A stretch of 64,000 nucleotides of DNA from Asanoa ferruginea (GCF_003387075.1 NZ_QUMQ01000001.1:8804001-8868000); one strand, 5' to 3'. Counted from the stretch's first letter, positions 25,667 through 34,696 are shown. A program made the numbers and translations. The notes: generated by a model from the sequence alone, not told the origin.

Positions 25667-25888
25667 TCAGGCGACCCGGAACCCGGATCGCGACGGGCGC
25701 CGGACCATCCGCAACGCGGCCGGTTGCTGGCTGAGCACCTCGACCTCGAACCCGGCCCGGGCGAACACCTCGATCGCGCGCGCCTCGTCGGGGTCGAGAC
25801 CCTCGACCGGCGCCTCGAAGAGGGCCGTCACGAGGCACCCCTGGCACGCCGCGCCGCGCACCGCGCAGCTGTCGCAGTCGATGAGCAT
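25667..25888 (-). CDS. Small Cys-rich protein of unknown function
   Basis: The frame is open from 25951, but the ATG at 25888 has GAGGAG about 8 nt upstream (73 aa). The N-terminus LIDCDSCAVRGAACQGCLV has four cysteines in CxxC-x6-CxxC spacing, suggesting a metal or Fe-S site. The C-terminal half (ARAIEVFARAGFEVEVLS) looks like an alpha/beta segment. It lies in the NYN-protein / M48 / pimB operon. No function can be assigned. Confidence 0.75.
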   Translation of the reverse strand: MLIDCDSCAVRGAACQGCLVTALFEAPVEGLDPDEARAIEVFARAGFEVEVLSQQPAALRMVRRPSRSGFRVA

Positions 25889-25961
25889 CACTGGCTCCTC
25901 ACTCAGGAAGACACCCTCCGTGACGCAAACGCTAGCGAGCGGGTCTGACAAAAATCCCGGC

Positions 25962-27338
25962 TCAGCTCCGCGACAGGCGTCTGACCAGGGAATCCGCGCC
26001 TAGCGGATAAGCACCATGACGGCGTACGCCATCTGCGACCTCACGGTCTGAACTCACCACCACGACCGGCCGCCCGGACGGCTCGGCGCGGACCAGCCGG
26101 CGGATCAGCTCGTCGGCGGTCTCGCCCTTGCGGGAGAAGAGCACCCGCACGCCGCGCGGCGCCGGTGGCAGGCCGTGCACCCGCTCGGCACCGTCGAAGA
26201 CCACGGTCACCTCGTCGCCGGTCTGTGCCGCGATGCCGCCCAGACCCGTGATCAGCCGCTTGCGCTGCTGTTCGAGCGACATCTCGCCGTACCCCCGTTT
26301 GGTGACGTTGTATCCGTCGACCACCAGGTGCGCGCGCGGCAGGGCGAGCAGCTGGTCGAGGCGCGCCGGGTCGTCGGCGTCGAGCGCCCGCGCGGCGGAC
26401 GCGGGGGCACCGGGCTGGTCACCGTGCGCTTCGGCGACATAGTCAGCGGGGCGCCGATCGGTGGGTTCGAGGGCGAGCTCGCGGCGGAGCCCGACGGCGG
26501 CCTGCCCGATCGTCTCCAGCAGCAGCCACAGCCGCGCGTCGTCGACCGAACGGGCCTCCTTGGCGCTCTGCCGCGCGCTGCCGGCCACGGTCTCCGCCTC
26601 GGCGAGCCGGGCCTTGAGCCGGCGCAACTCGGCGTCGTGGTCGGCGGTGGCGCGGGCGGCCCGACCCTTCTCGGTGGCCAGCATCTCGGTCGCCTTGCGC
26701 TCGCGGGTCTGCAACTCGCGGAGCTGGCGCGCCTGCACCCGCAGCTCTTCACGGAGCTGGCCGAGCTCGGCGCTGACCCGGCTCAGCTCGTCGCGCAGCT
26801 TGTCGGCCTCGCTGCGGGCCACCGCGCGCTCGTGCTCGGCCCGGGCGGTGCGCTGCTCGGCGTCGCGGACCAGGCCGGCGATGGCGGCGCTGTCGGCCTC
26901 GGCACGCACCGCGTCGCCGGCCGCCTCGACCAGGTCGCGCCAGCCGGCCGGGCGGGCCAGGTAGGCCAGGGCGGCGACCTCGACCGGGTCGGCGGCGGCC
27001 GGGTTGATGCCCTCGGTGACCGCGGTGCCCAGGTCGCCGGCCTCGGTGATCACCCGCGCCGAGATCCGCTGGCGGAACAGCGAGTCGCCGGCGAGCTGCG
27101 CGGCGATGGCGGCACCGCCGAGCCGGGCCCGGCGGTTGGGTGCGAACTTGGCGACCCGGCGCAGCGGCACGGGCTGCTCGTCGAACGGCAGGCCGGGCAG
27201 CGTGGAGGCGGCCAGCGCGACCACCCGCAGGCGCACCGGCTCGGGCAGAAGAGGCTCGATCTCCGGCTCCGAACCCGCGGACGACGGCGTGACCGCTTCC
27301 TCGGGAAGGCGGCCGTCGCGCGATTCGGGCTCGGACAT
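25962..27338 (-). CDS. NYN-domain (YacP-like) RNA-binding or ribonuclease protein
   Basis: 458 residues. Residues about 165-265 are a long Arg/Glu/Ala-rich coiled coil. The C-terminal domain (about 330-458) has the NYN/PIN-like pattern: LVVDGYNVTKRGYGEMSLEQQ with the first metal-binding Asp, VTVVFDGAERV, VLFSRKGETADELIRRLV and VVVVSSDREVADGVRRHGAYPLGAD. YacP/Rae1-type proteins cleave mRNA on the ribosome; actinobacterial long forms have not been assigned to my knowledge. The N-terminal ~150 residues show no recognisable domain. First gene of the operon ending with pimB. Confidence 0.88.
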   Translation of the reverse strand: MSEPESRDGRLPEEAVTPSSAGSEPEIEPLLPEPVRLRVVALAASTLPGLPFDEQPVPLRRVAKFAPNRRARLGGAAIAAQLAGDSLFRQRISARVITEAGDLGTAVTEGINPAAADPVEVAALAYLARPAGWRDLVEAAGDAVRAEADSAAIAGLVRDAEQRTARAEHERAVARSEADKLRDELSRVSAELGQLREELRVQARQLRELQTRERKATEMLATEKGRAARATADHDAELRRLKARLAEAETVAGSARQSAKEARSVDDARLWLLLETIGQAAVGLRRELALEPTDRRPADYVAEAHGDQPGAPASAARALDADDPARLDQLLALPRAHLVVDGYNVTKRGYGEMSLEQQRKRLITGLGGIAAQTGDEVTVVFDGAERVHGLPPAPRGVRVLFSRKGETADELIRRLVRAEPSGRPVVVVSSDREVADGVRRHGAYPLGADSLVRRLSRS

Positions 27339-27426
27339 GGAGCAAGTCTCCCACCGCCGGCCACTCCGGCGCCCGTCGATGTAGTCGATCTTTTCCCACG
27401 GGTACGGCGGAGCGCGTGCGACCCGC

Positions 27427-29181
27427 GTGGCAGAAGTGTCGTACCGGCGTTCTAACGTCCTCGCCGTGGTGGATCAGCTCTTCGTCCAGGGCACTCTCGA
27501 CGGCCTCCTGGCGGCCGGCGAGGTGTCCAGTCTCGTCGACACGACCTTCGTGGTGGTCGACCTGGAGACCACCGGCGGTGCCCCCGACGGGGGCGGCATC
27601 ACCGAGATCGGCGCCGTGCGGGTGCGCGGCGGCGAGGAGCTGGGCATCCTGGCCACCCTGGTCAACCCGGGCCAGCCGATCCCGCCGTTCATCACGGTGC
27701 TGACCGGCATCACCGAGGCGATGGTGGTGCCGGCGCCGCCGATCGAAGAGGTGCTGCCGCCGTTCCTCGAGTTCCTCAAGGGCGCGGTGCTGGTGGCACA
27801 CAACGCGCCCTACGACGTCGGCTTCCTCAAGGCGGCGTGTGCCAAGTTCGGCTACACCTGGCCCAACCCGCGGGTGCTCGACACGGCCGCGCTGGCCCGC
27901 CGGGTGCTGATCCGCGACGAGGTGCCCAACCGCAAGCTCGGCACCCTGGCCGCGCATTTCCGCACCCCCCGCCAGCCGACCCACCGGGCGCTCGACGACG
28001 CGCTGGCCACCGTCGACGTGCTGCACGCGATGATCGGCCGGCTGGGCAGCCACAACGTGACCACGATCGACGACGCGATCGAGTTCGCCAAGGCGGTCAC
28101 GCCGACCCAGCGGCGCAAGCGGCACCTGGCCGAGGGGCTGCCGCATGTCCCGGGGGTCTACATCTTCCGCGCCGCCGACGGCCGCCCGCTCTATGTCGGC
28201 ACCTCGGTCGACATCGCGACCCGGGTGCGCAGCTATTTCACGGCGGCGGAGAAGCGCGCCCGGATCTCCGAGATGCTCAACGCCGCGGAGAAGGTCGACG
28301 CGGTCGAGTGCGCACACGGGCTCGAGGCCGAGATCCGCGAGCTGCGGCTGATCGCGGCGCACGCCCCGCCCTACAACCGGCGGTCGAAGTTTCCGGAGCG
28401 GGTGGTCTGGCTCAAGCTCACCGACGAGGCCTACCCCCGGCTGTCGGTGGTCCGCGCGCTGGCCGAGGGCGACACCGCCTATCTCGGGCCGTTCAAGTCC
28501 CGGCGGGCGGCCGAGCTGGCGGCCGCGGCGGTGCACGACGCGATCCCGCTCCGGCAGTGCACGCTGCGCCTCTCCACCAAGACCACGACGCCCGCGTGTG
28601 CCCTGGCTGAGCTGGGCAAATGCGCCGCGCCCTGCGAGCACAAGATCAGTCAGGAGGCTTATGAGGAGACCGCGGCGGCCCCGTTCCGGGCGGCGACCAC
28701 CGGCGACCCGGGTGTCGTCGTCGACGCGCTGATGGGCCGCATCTCCGTGCTGTCCGACGCGCACCGCTACGAAGACGCGGCGACGGTCCGCGGCCGGCTG
28801 GCCGCCGTGCTCCGGGCGGCCGTCCGGATGCAGCGGCTGTTCGGGCTGACCACGATCGCCGAGCTGGTGGCGGCGCGGCGGGCCGGCGACGGCGGCTGGG
28901 AGCTGGCGATCGTCCGGCAGGGCCGGCTGGCGGCGGCCGGCAACTCGCCGCCCCGGGTGCATCCACGGGCGACCATCAACGTGCTCCGCGCCACGGCCGA
29001 GACGGTGCTGCCGGGCCACGGCCCGGTGCCGAGCGCGACGGCCGAGGAGACCGAGCGGATCCTGTCCTGGCTGGAACGCCCAGACACCCGCCTGGTGGAA
29101 GCCTCAACCGGTTGGGCGTCGCCCGTCCGTGGTGCGGCGCGCTACCGGGAGTTGCTCCGAAAGGCGGAAGCACAGGGCTAA
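27427..29181 (+). CDS. DEDDh exonuclease fused to a UvrC/Cho-like GIY-YIG domain
   Basis: 584 residues. Residues about 38-210 are a DnaQ-type 3'-5' exonuclease with FVVVDLETTG (D, E), VAHNAPYDVGFL (D) and HRALDDALAT (H, D). A GIY-YIG nuclease starts at about 238: HVPGVYIFRAADGRPLYVGTSVDIATRVRSYF, with the catalytic Glu expected further on. Later parts hold Cys residues (CALAELGKCAAPC) and a UvrC-like helical segment. A role in excision of DNA lesions is likely. Mycobacterial Rv2191 has this architecture (from memory). The GTG at 27427 is assumed; an in-frame GTG at 27466 (VVDQLF) is an alternative. Confidence 0.88.
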   Translation: MAEVSYRRSNVLAVVDQLFVQGTLDGLLAAGEVSSLVDTTFVVVDLETTGGAPDGGGITEIGAVRVRGGEELGILATLVNPGQPIPPFITVLTGITEAMVVPAPPIEEVLPPFLEFLKGAVLVAHNAPYDVGFLKAACAKFGYTWPNPRVLDTAALARRVLIRDEVPNRKLGTLAAHFRTPRQPTHRALDDALATVDVLHAMIGRLGSHNVTTIDDAIEFAKAVTPTQRRKRHLAEGLPHVPGVYIFRAADGRPLYVGTSVDIATRVRSYFTAAEKRARISEMLNAAEKVDAVECAHGLEAEIRELRLIAAHAPPYNRRSKFPERVVWLKLTDEAYPRLSVVRALAEGDTAYLGPFKSRRAAELAAAAVHDAIPLRQCTLRLSTKTTTPACALAELGKCAAPCEHKISQEAYEETAAAPFRAATTGDPGVVVDALMGRISVLSDAHRYEDAATVRGRLAAVLRAAVRMQRLFGLTTIAELVAARRAGDGGWELAIVRQGRLAAAGNSPPRVHPRATINVLRATAETVLPGHGPVPSATAEETERILSWLERPDTRLVEASTGWASPVRGAARYRELLRKAEAQG

Positions 29182-29305
29182 TCACTGCGTAACCCCGCTC
29201 GCGGCCGACGATCCCGACGAGACTCACCCGTTCGCCCAGAAGCAACTGACCATTCGGACTACGGTGCGTGACTTAGTCTGGTAGAGAAATGCACTCGTGA
29301 CTGTC

Positions 29306-29325
29306 TCGCCCGATTTCCCGGGCGA
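29306..29325 (+). other. Hairpin in the leader of the Rel-like gene
   Basis: TCGCCCG (29306-29312) and CGGGCGA (29319-29325) form a perfect 7-bp stem with loop ATTTCC, 45 bp upstream of the GTG. It may lie in the mRNA leader; no known riboswitch is recognised. Confidence 0.3.
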
Positions 29326-29369
29326 AGGCACGATTCTCGGGTGCCGGCCTCGTCAGGAGGTGTGCGGGC

Positions 29370-31148
29370 GTGGATGTCGACGCCGGTCACGGCGCCGCGC
29401 TGGGTCGTGTGGTGCCTGTCCAATCAAGCGACCTGCCCATCTCCCGCCGGCTACGGACATTCCTGTCCTGGCCAGGCTCCGACGACGACCCGGTCAACCG
29501 CCTGGTTCGCACGCATCGCGAGGTGCACGCCGGCGACGCCGGCATGCTGCGCCGCGCCTACGGCATCGCCGAGAGCATGCACCGCGGCCAGTTCCGCAAG
29601 AGCGGCGAGCCGTTCATCACCCACCCGCTCGCGGTCGCGCAGATCCTCGCTGAGCTGGGCATGGACACGACCACGCTGGTCGCAGCGCTGCTGCACGACA
29701 CGGTCGAAGACACCCGCTACACGCTCCAGGCGCTCGACGGCGACTTCGGCCCCGAGGTGGCCCACCTGGTCGACGGCGTCACCAAGTTCGACAAGGCGTT
29801 CTACGGCAAGGCCGCCGAGGCCGAGACGATCCGCAAGATGCTGGTCGCGGCCGGCAAGGACGTCCGCGTTCTGATCATCAAGCTGGCCGACCGGCTGCAC
29901 AACATGCGCACCCTCGACGCCCGCTCCCCCGCGTCCCGGGCCCGCATCGCCCGGGCGACCCTCGACGTGCTGGTGCCGCTCTGTGACCGGCTGGGCATCC
30001 AGTTGCTCAAGCGCGAGCTCGACGACGTGGTGCTCTTCCATCTCGAGCCCGACGGCTACGCCACGGTCGACGAGCATGTGCAGACCCGCACCGGCTGGGA
30101 CGAATACGTCACCGAGGTCGCCCTGCGCGCCAAGACCACGCTGCGCCGCAACCGGGTGACCGCCAACGTCTCCTCCCGGCCCCGGCACTACTACTCGATC
30201 TGGAAAGACACCATCGAGGCCGGCTACCGGGTGCCGCACGACCTGCCCCGGATCGCGGTCGTCGTCGACGGCAACGAGACCGACTGCTACGCCGCGCTGG
30301 GCGCGATACACGGCTGTTGGCGGCCGGTCGCGGGCCGGTTCAAAGACTTCATCGCCTCACCGAAGAACAACCTCTACCGCTCCCTGCACACCACGGTGAT
30401 CGGCCCCGACGACCGCTCGGTCGAGGTGCTGATCCGCACCGAGGAGATGCACCAACTCGCCGAATACGGCATCGCCGCGCAGTTCCGCTACCCGAAGACG
30501 CCGGTCGCGATGGCCGAGGCCCGCATCGAGCAGCTCACCTGGCTGCGCCGGGTGCTCGACTGGGAGCAGGCCACCTCCGACGCCGGCCAGTTCCTCGAGT
30601 CGCTGCGCTGCGACCTCGCCGAGGCACAGATCCAGGTGTTCGCCGAGGGCCGCCAGATCGTCCTGCCGTCCGGCTCCACGCCGGTCGACCTGGCCTACGA
30701 GTTGGCAACCGAACGCGGCGACCACTGCCTCGCCGCCACCATCAACGGCCGCCTGGCCCCACTGTCGTCCGAGCTCAACGACGGCGACGTGATCGAGATC
30801 TTCACCGAAAACGAGACGCCGGGTGTCCCCGTCCCGGGCGGGCCGCGCAAGGAGTGGCTCGGCTTCGTCAAGTCGCCGCAGGCGCAGATGCAGATCAACC
30901 GCTGGTTCGCCGACCACGACGAGCCCGGCATCAGCATCCCCGACAAGGTCCGCCTCGGCCGCGCGACGATCGGCCTGGCCCTGCGCCGCCACGACCGCGG
31001 CCTGGCCAGCGACCGCCCGCTGCGCCAACTCGCCGACGAGATGGGCTACCCCGACCTGGAGACCCTCCTGGTCGCCGTCTTCGACCGGGCCCTGACCCCG
31101 GAGACCGTCGTCGACCGCCTGGTCGCCCTCGTCGACCGCCGCGAATAG
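29370..31148 (+). CDS. RelA/SpoT-family (p)ppGpp synthetase/hydrolase without a long C-terminal region
   Basis: 592 residues from the GTG at 29370 (AGGAGG 9 nt upstream). The HD hydrolase domain carries FITHPLAVAQIL, LLHDTVEDT and IIKLADRLHNMRTL. The synthetase domain has RHYYSIWKD, DCYAALGAIHGCW, GRFKDFIASPKNNLYRSL and VEVLIRTEEMHQLAEYGIAAQF. A TGS domain (IQVFAEGRQIVLPSGSTPVDLAYELA) follows at about 415-480; no ACT domain or ZFD is seen, and the usual DLxGIR stretch reads HDLPRIAVV. Canonical Rel is about 720-850 aa, so this is probably a second Rel. Which activity dominates cannot be read. Confidence 0.85.
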   Translation: MDVDAGHGAALGRVVPVQSSDLPISRRLRTFLSWPGSDDDPVNRLVRTHREVHAGDAGMLRRAYGIAESMHRGQFRKSGEPFITHPLAVAQILAELGMDTTTLVAALLHDTVEDTRYTLQALDGDFGPEVAHLVDGVTKFDKAFYGKAAEAETIRKMLVAAGKDVRVLIIKLADRLHNMRTLDARSPASRARIARATLDVLVPLCDRLGIQLLKRELDDVVLFHLEPDGYATVDEHVQTRTGWDEYVTEVALRAKTTLRRNRVTANVSSRPRHYYSIWKDTIEAGYRVPHDLPRIAVVVDGNETDCYAALGAIHGCWRPVAGRFKDFIASPKNNLYRSLHTTVIGPDDRSVEVLIRTEEMHQLAEYGIAAQFRYPKTPVAMAEARIEQLTWLRRVLDWEQATSDAGQFLESLRCDLAEAQIQVFAEGRQIVLPSGSTPVDLAYELATERGDHCLAATINGRLAPLSSELNDGDVIEIFTENETPGVPVPGGPRKEWLGFVKSPQAQMQINRWFADHDEPGISIPDKVRLGRATIGLALRRHDRGLASDRPLRQLADEMGYPDLETLLVAVFDRALTPETVVDRLVALVDRRE

Positions 31149-31213
31149 GGCCCGACCAGCCTGTGTGGGCGGTCCGTGAGTCCTGTTCGGTGGACTGCCT
31201 CTAGCCTTGTTGC

Positions 31214-31783
31214 GTGGATTCCCGCCCCCGCGCGTTGCGCGCCCTCGTGTACGGAGTTTTCTACCGGCTGCCCCACCCGGTGCGCCGCCGGCTCGTCCGG
31301 GCCTTCGTACCCAAATACATCGTGGGCGGGGTGACGCTGGTCCGCGACTCCGAAGCGCCGGCACCGGGGCGGTTGCTGCTGCTGCGCCAGCCGCCGGGGC
31401 GGGCCTGGGGGCTGCCGGCCGGCCTGCTGCGGCGCGGCGAGGCGCCCATCGTCGGCGCGGCGCGGGAACTGGCCGAGGAGTCCGGCATCCGGCTCGACCC
31501 ACACGCGCTCACGCCCGCGTCGCCCAACGCCGTCGTCCACGCGAAGGGTTGGGTCGACATGGTCTTCGAGGTGTCCGTGCCGGCGTCGACGACCACGCTC
31601 GAGGTCGACGGTGCCGAGGTCTACGAGGCCGCCTTCTACCCGCTCGACGACCTGCCGCGGCTGACCACGGCGACCGCGCGGCTGCTCGCCTACTACGGCA
31701 TCGGCCCGCTGGTGGCGCCCGACGACCCGACCAGCATGGAGCGGCCCAGCGCGCCGCGGCAAGAGGGAGCGCGCGATGGCTGA
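31214..31783 (+). CDS. Nudix hydrolase
   Basis: 189 residues from a GTG. A complete Nudix box lies at about residues 69-91 (GLLRRGEAPIVGAARELAEE followed by SGI), matching GX5EX7REUXEEXGU. It begins with a basic helix (RALRALVYGVFYRLPHPVRRR) of unknown use. It would hydrolyse a nucleoside diphosphate linked to another moiety; the substrate is not deducible. Its 3' end overlaps the nucleotidyltransferase gene by 8 bp, so the two may act on related sugar nucleotides. Confidence 0.9.
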   Translation: MDSRPRALRALVYGVFYRLPHPVRRRLVRAFVPKYIVGGVTLVRDSEAPAPGRLLLLRQPPGRAWGLPAGLLRRGEAPIVGAARELAEESGIRLDPHALTPASPNAVVHAKGWVDMVFEVSVPASTTTLEVDGAEVYEAAFYPLDDLPRLTTATARLLAYYGIGPLVAPDDPTSMERPSAPRQEGARDG

Positions 31784-32591
31784 CCTGTGCGCGGTGGTGC
31801 TCGCGGCCGGTGAGGGGCAACGGCTGCGACCGCTGACCAGCCTGCTGCCCAAGGCGCTCTGCCCGGTCGGCAACACGCCGCTGCTCGATCTCGCGCTGGA
31901 GCGGGTCGCCGGGTTCGGGCTGACCGGTCCCGCCGACGTGGCGGTCAACGCCAGCTACCTCGGCGCGCAGGTGGTCGCGCACACCGGCGAACGCGCCCAC
32001 CTCTCGGTCGAGCCAGACCACCCGCTCGGCACCTCGGGCGGCCTGGGCAACCTGCGCGACTGGATCGGTGGCCGCGGCGTGCTGGTCGGCAACGCCGACG
32101 CCTACCTGGACGGCGATGACCCGCAGACGCTGCTCGACGGTTGGGATGGCGAGACCGTGCGGCTGCTCGGCCAGCCCGTGGCCGACAAGAGCCGGCCCGG
32201 CCTGTTCGGCGGGCACCGGTTCGTCGGCTTCTCGCTGCTCCCCTGGCGCCGGGTACGCGACCTCGCACCGACCCCGACCGAACTCGTGCACACCGTCTGG
32301 CGACCGGCCGAGGCCGCCGGCGAGTTGGAGGTGGTCGCCTTCGACGGCGTCTTCTTCGACACGGGTACGCCGCGCGACTACCTGGCCGCCAACCTGCACG
32401 CGGCCGGTGGCGGCAACCTCGTCGCGGGTGAGGTCACCGGCCGCTGCGTCCGGTCGGTGGTCGGCGCGGGCGCGACGGTCGCCGGCGACGTCACCGACAG
32501 CGTCGTGTGGCCCGGCGCGGTCGTCGCGGCCGGCGAGCGGCTCGACCACGCGATCAGGGCGGGCCGTTCCCTGACCGTCGCGGGCCGCTAG
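31776..32591 (+). CDS. NDP-sugar nucleotidyltransferase (NTP_transferase family)
   Basis: 271 residues. The signature AVVLAAGEGQRLRPLTSLLPKALCPVGNTPLLDLAL holds the phosphate-binding G-x-G-x-R loop and catalytic Lys. DHPLGTSGGLGNLRDW and VGNADAYLDG (metal Asp) fit sugar-1-phosphate nucleotidylyltransferases, and the C-terminus has a short left-handed beta-helix (SVVGAGATVAGDVTDSVVWPGAVV). It probably makes an activated sugar such as GDP-mannose or dTDP-glucose; the sugar is unknown. RBS AGAGGGAG lies inside the preceding Nudix gene. Confidence 0.9.
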   Translation: MADLCAVVLAAGEGQRLRPLTSLLPKALCPVGNTPLLDLALERVAGFGLTGPADVAVNASYLGAQVVAHTGERAHLSVEPDHPLGTSGGLGNLRDWIGGRGVLVGNADAYLDGDDPQTLLDGWDGETVRLLGQPVADKSRPGLFGGHRFVGFSLLPWRRVRDLAPTPTELVHTVWRPAEAAGELEVVAFDGVFFDTGTPRDYLAANLHAAGGGNLVAGEVTGRCVRSVVGAGATVAGDVTDSVVWPGAVVAAGERLDHAIRAGRSLTVAGR

Positions 32592-32624
32592 CATTCGTCC
32601 AGGCATGACGAGAGGAGCCCATCG

Positions 32625-32912
32625 GTGATCACCGCGATCGTCCTGATCGACTGCGCCGCCGACTCGATCCCCGAGGTGGCCGAGAAGCTCGCCGATCTCG
32701 ACGGGGTCAGCGAGGTCTACTCCGTCGCCGGCGGCGTCGACCTCATCGCCATCGTCCGGGTCCGCGAGTTCGACCAGATCGCCGACGTGATCGCGGGTCG
32801 CATCTCCAAGGTCGACGGTGTGCTCAGCACCGACTCGCACATCGCCTTCCGGGCCTACTCGCAGCACGACCTCGAAGAGGCCTTCGCGATCGGCCTTCGT
32901 GAGTCCGACTGA
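32625..32912 (+). CDS. Stand-alone Lrp/AsnC ligand-binding (RAM) domain protein
   Basis: 95 residues from a GTG with GAGAGGAG 7 nt upstream. The sequence TAIVLIDCAADSIPEVAEKL through GVSEVYSVAGGVDLIAIVRV is the alpha/beta RAM fold of Lrp/AsnC regulators without the HTH. Such proteins form rings that bind amino acids and may modulate full-length Lrp partners; the partner is not in this window. Overlaps the next gene by 14 bp. Confidence 0.88.
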   Translation: MITAIVLIDCAADSIPEVAEKLADLDGVSEVYSVAGGVDLIAIVRVREFDQIADVIAGRISKVDGVLSTDSHIAFRAYSQHDLEEAFAIGLRESD

Positions 32913-33720
32913 CCGGTTCGTCGACCGGGGCACCGACCGGCTGGCCCTGCGGTTCTACCCGCCGCCGTCGTCGACCGCCCCGGTCGCGCTGATCCTGCCC
33001 GCGATGGGCGCGGCCGGGCGGTTCTACCGGCCGCTGGCCGAGTCGCTCGGCGCCGCCGGCTTCGCCGTGGTGGTCGCCGACCTGCGCGGCACCGGCGACA
33101 GCACGCCGCCACCGAGCCGCGCGTCCAGCTACAGCTACGCCGACCTGGCCGACGACGTGGGCGCGGTCGTCGACGCGCTCAAGGCCGACTACGCCGACCG
33201 CCCGGTCGTGCTGGTCGGCCACTCGCTCGGCGGCCAGGCCGGCCTGCTGCACCTCGCGACCGCACCGGACGCACCGGTCGCCGGCATCGCGCTGGTGGCG
33301 GCCGCGGTGCCCTACTGGCGCGCGTACCCCCGGCAAGGTCTGGCCATCCTCGTCTACACCCAGTGGATCGCCGCGGTGGCCGCACTGCTGCGGGTCTGGC
33401 CGGGTTGGTCGTTCGGCGGCCGCCAGGCCCGCCGGGTGATGTTCGACTGGGCCCGCTCCGCGCGGACCGGTCGCTTCCCGGGCGCCGACACCGCGCTCGC
33501 CGGGCTGACCATCCCGGTGCTGGCGGTCAGCATCGACCACGACATCTACACGCCGCACGCGGCCGTCGACCACACGGTCGGCAAGCTGCGCGCCGCCACC
33601 GTCCGGCGCGAGCGCATCGCGCGGATCGAGGCCGAGGGCCGTCCGGCCCATTTCGCGTGGGTACGCGCACCCGAGCCGGTCACCGCCCTGATCGCCGACT
33701 GGTTCGCCGCCCTGCGCTAG
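32899..33720 (+). CDS. Alpha/beta hydrolase
   Basis: 273 residues from the GTG at 32899, which overlaps the RAM gene; the longer frame from 32818 is a shadow. The fold is marked by VALILPAMGAAGRFYRPLAE, VVADLRGTGDST, the nucleophile elbow VGHSLGGQAG (intact GxSxG), an acidic residue in AVSIDHDIYTP and His in RPAHFAWV. It resembles COG4757-like predicted hydrolases. Substrate unknown. Possibly co-transcribed with the Nudix-nucleotidyltransferase-RAM run. Confidence 0.85.
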   Translation: MSPTDRFVDRGTDRLALRFYPPPSSTAPVALILPAMGAAGRFYRPLAESLGAAGFAVVVADLRGTGDSTPPPSRASSYSYADLADDVGAVVDALKADYADRPVVLVGHSLGGQAGLLHLATAPDAPVAGIALVAAAVPYWRAYPRQGLAILVYTQWIAAVAALLRVWPGWSFGGRQARRVMFDWARSARTGRFPGADTALAGLTIPVLAVSIDHDIYTPHAAVDHTVGKLRAATVRRERIARIEAEGRPAHFAWVRAPEPVTALIADWFAALR

Positions 33721-33828
33721 CGGGCGTCGACTTCGCCCGACGAACACCGGCAAGATCCACCTGACCGTGGCCGGGGAAGATCATTTCGGCGGATCCCCGG
33801 TCCGACCAGCGGCTATACGCTTTGGATC

Positions 33829-34335
33829 ATGCAGAGGGCCAACAACGTGCAGTTCTGTCTCGACCGCATCGGCGCGTCCCGGCCCGGGTGGTCCACGTTG
33901 GTCGTCGCGGGATCGGTCACCACCCGGGCCACTCCGGAGCAGGTCTGGGCCGTCTGGAGCGACCTGGCCACCTGGCCGCGCTGGTCACCGCTGCACCGGG
34001 CGACCGCCTGGGTCAGCCGGCCGGGCTTCGTCAAGGACGCGCAGTTCAGCCAGACGCTGGCGCTGGGGTTCCCGGCCGGCACGAGCACGCAACTGGTCAC
34101 CCTCGACGATGTCGAGACGCTGCGCCAGGTGAGCTGGTCCGGCGACAAGAGCGGCCTGAAGTCGTGCCACTCGTGGCAGTTCACGCCGCTGGCCACCGGC
34201 GGCACCCAGATCAGCAACGTCGAGACCTTCACCGGCACCACCATCGGCCTGGTGCGCCCGCTCGTCGCCAACCGCTGGAACAAGCAGTTTCAGCAGGCCG
34301 TCGAGCGCCTCGCCCAGGCCGCCACCGCCGCCTGA
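33829..34335 (+). CDS. SRPBCC-fold protein
   Basis: 168 residues. The pattern STLVVAGSVTTRATPEQVWAVWSDLATWPRWSPLHRATAWV followed by a central beta-rich part and the helix PLVANRWNKQFQQAVERLAQ is a START-like ligand-binding domain. It has the general lipid/small hydrophobic-molecule cavity fold but no family-specific residues that I can use. Preceded by its own ~108-bp gap that includes a small CGGGCG/CGCCCG hairpin. Convergent with the zinc-ribbon gene. Confidence 0.85.
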   Translation: MQRANNVQFCLDRIGASRPGWSTLVVAGSVTTRATPEQVWAVWSDLATWPRWSPLHRATAWVSRPGFVKDAQFSQTLALGFPAGTSTQLVTLDDVETLRQVSWSGDKSGLKSCHSWQFTPLATGGTQISNVETFTGTTIGLVRPLVANRWNKQFQQAVERLAQAATAA

Positions 34336-34346
34336 GCCAGCCCGGT

Positions 34347-34529
34347 CTAGGCCGCGCGCCGCTGTTCCGGCGCGACCCCGCCTTTTCGGCTCGATCTCAG
34401 CCACACCGTCATCGGCGCGATGACCAGTGCGGCGCCGCAGCCTTCGCAGACCAGGTCGTCGTCGCCGGAAGGCGCGAGCGGTAAATCGGTGCCGCACACG
34501 GCACAGGTGAGTTCCTCTTCGCCACGCAT
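34347..34529 (-). CDS. Small zinc-ribbon protein
   Basis: 60 residues from an ATG with AAAGGAG at 5 nt. Two CxxC pairs (LTCAVCGTDL at 9-14 and LVCEGCGAAL near 27-32) make a four-cysteine zinc ribbon; the C-terminal part is basic. This could be a small DNA/RNA-binding or assembly factor. Not assignable to a named family. It lies upstream of, and on the same strand as, the qcrB terminator. Confidence 0.75.
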   Translation of the reverse strand: MRGEEELTCAVCGTDLPLAPSGDDDLVCEGCGAALVIAPMTVWLRSSRKGGVAPEQRRAA

Positions 34530-34647
34530 GGCGTCTCCTTTCGAAGAGCGGAACCCGGAACGCGAGCGGCCATCATCACCGCTCAGTGGTCACGCTGCCA
34601 CGCGGGTACGCCACACCGTGGGAACCGCGTCGGCGTGTCGCTTATGC

Positions 34648-34686
34648 ACGAAAGGCGAGGATCCGCCGGGGATCCTCGCCTTTCGT
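34648..34686 (-). terminator. Strong hairpin after qcrB
   Basis: A perfect 17-bp stem (ACGAAAGGCGAGGATCC with its complement, loop GCCGG), 11 bp past the qcrB stop. The stem is AAA/TTT-flanked, so it can work in both directions, though no long T-run follows. Confidence 0.8.
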
Positions 34687-34696
34687 CGGTTGAGAA

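Noticed and set aside
29182-29369. tRNA or riboswitch upstream of the Rel-like gene
   Set aside because: Only a 7-bp hairpin is visible. No cloverleaf or known riboswitch motif was found here or in the other intergenic gaps.
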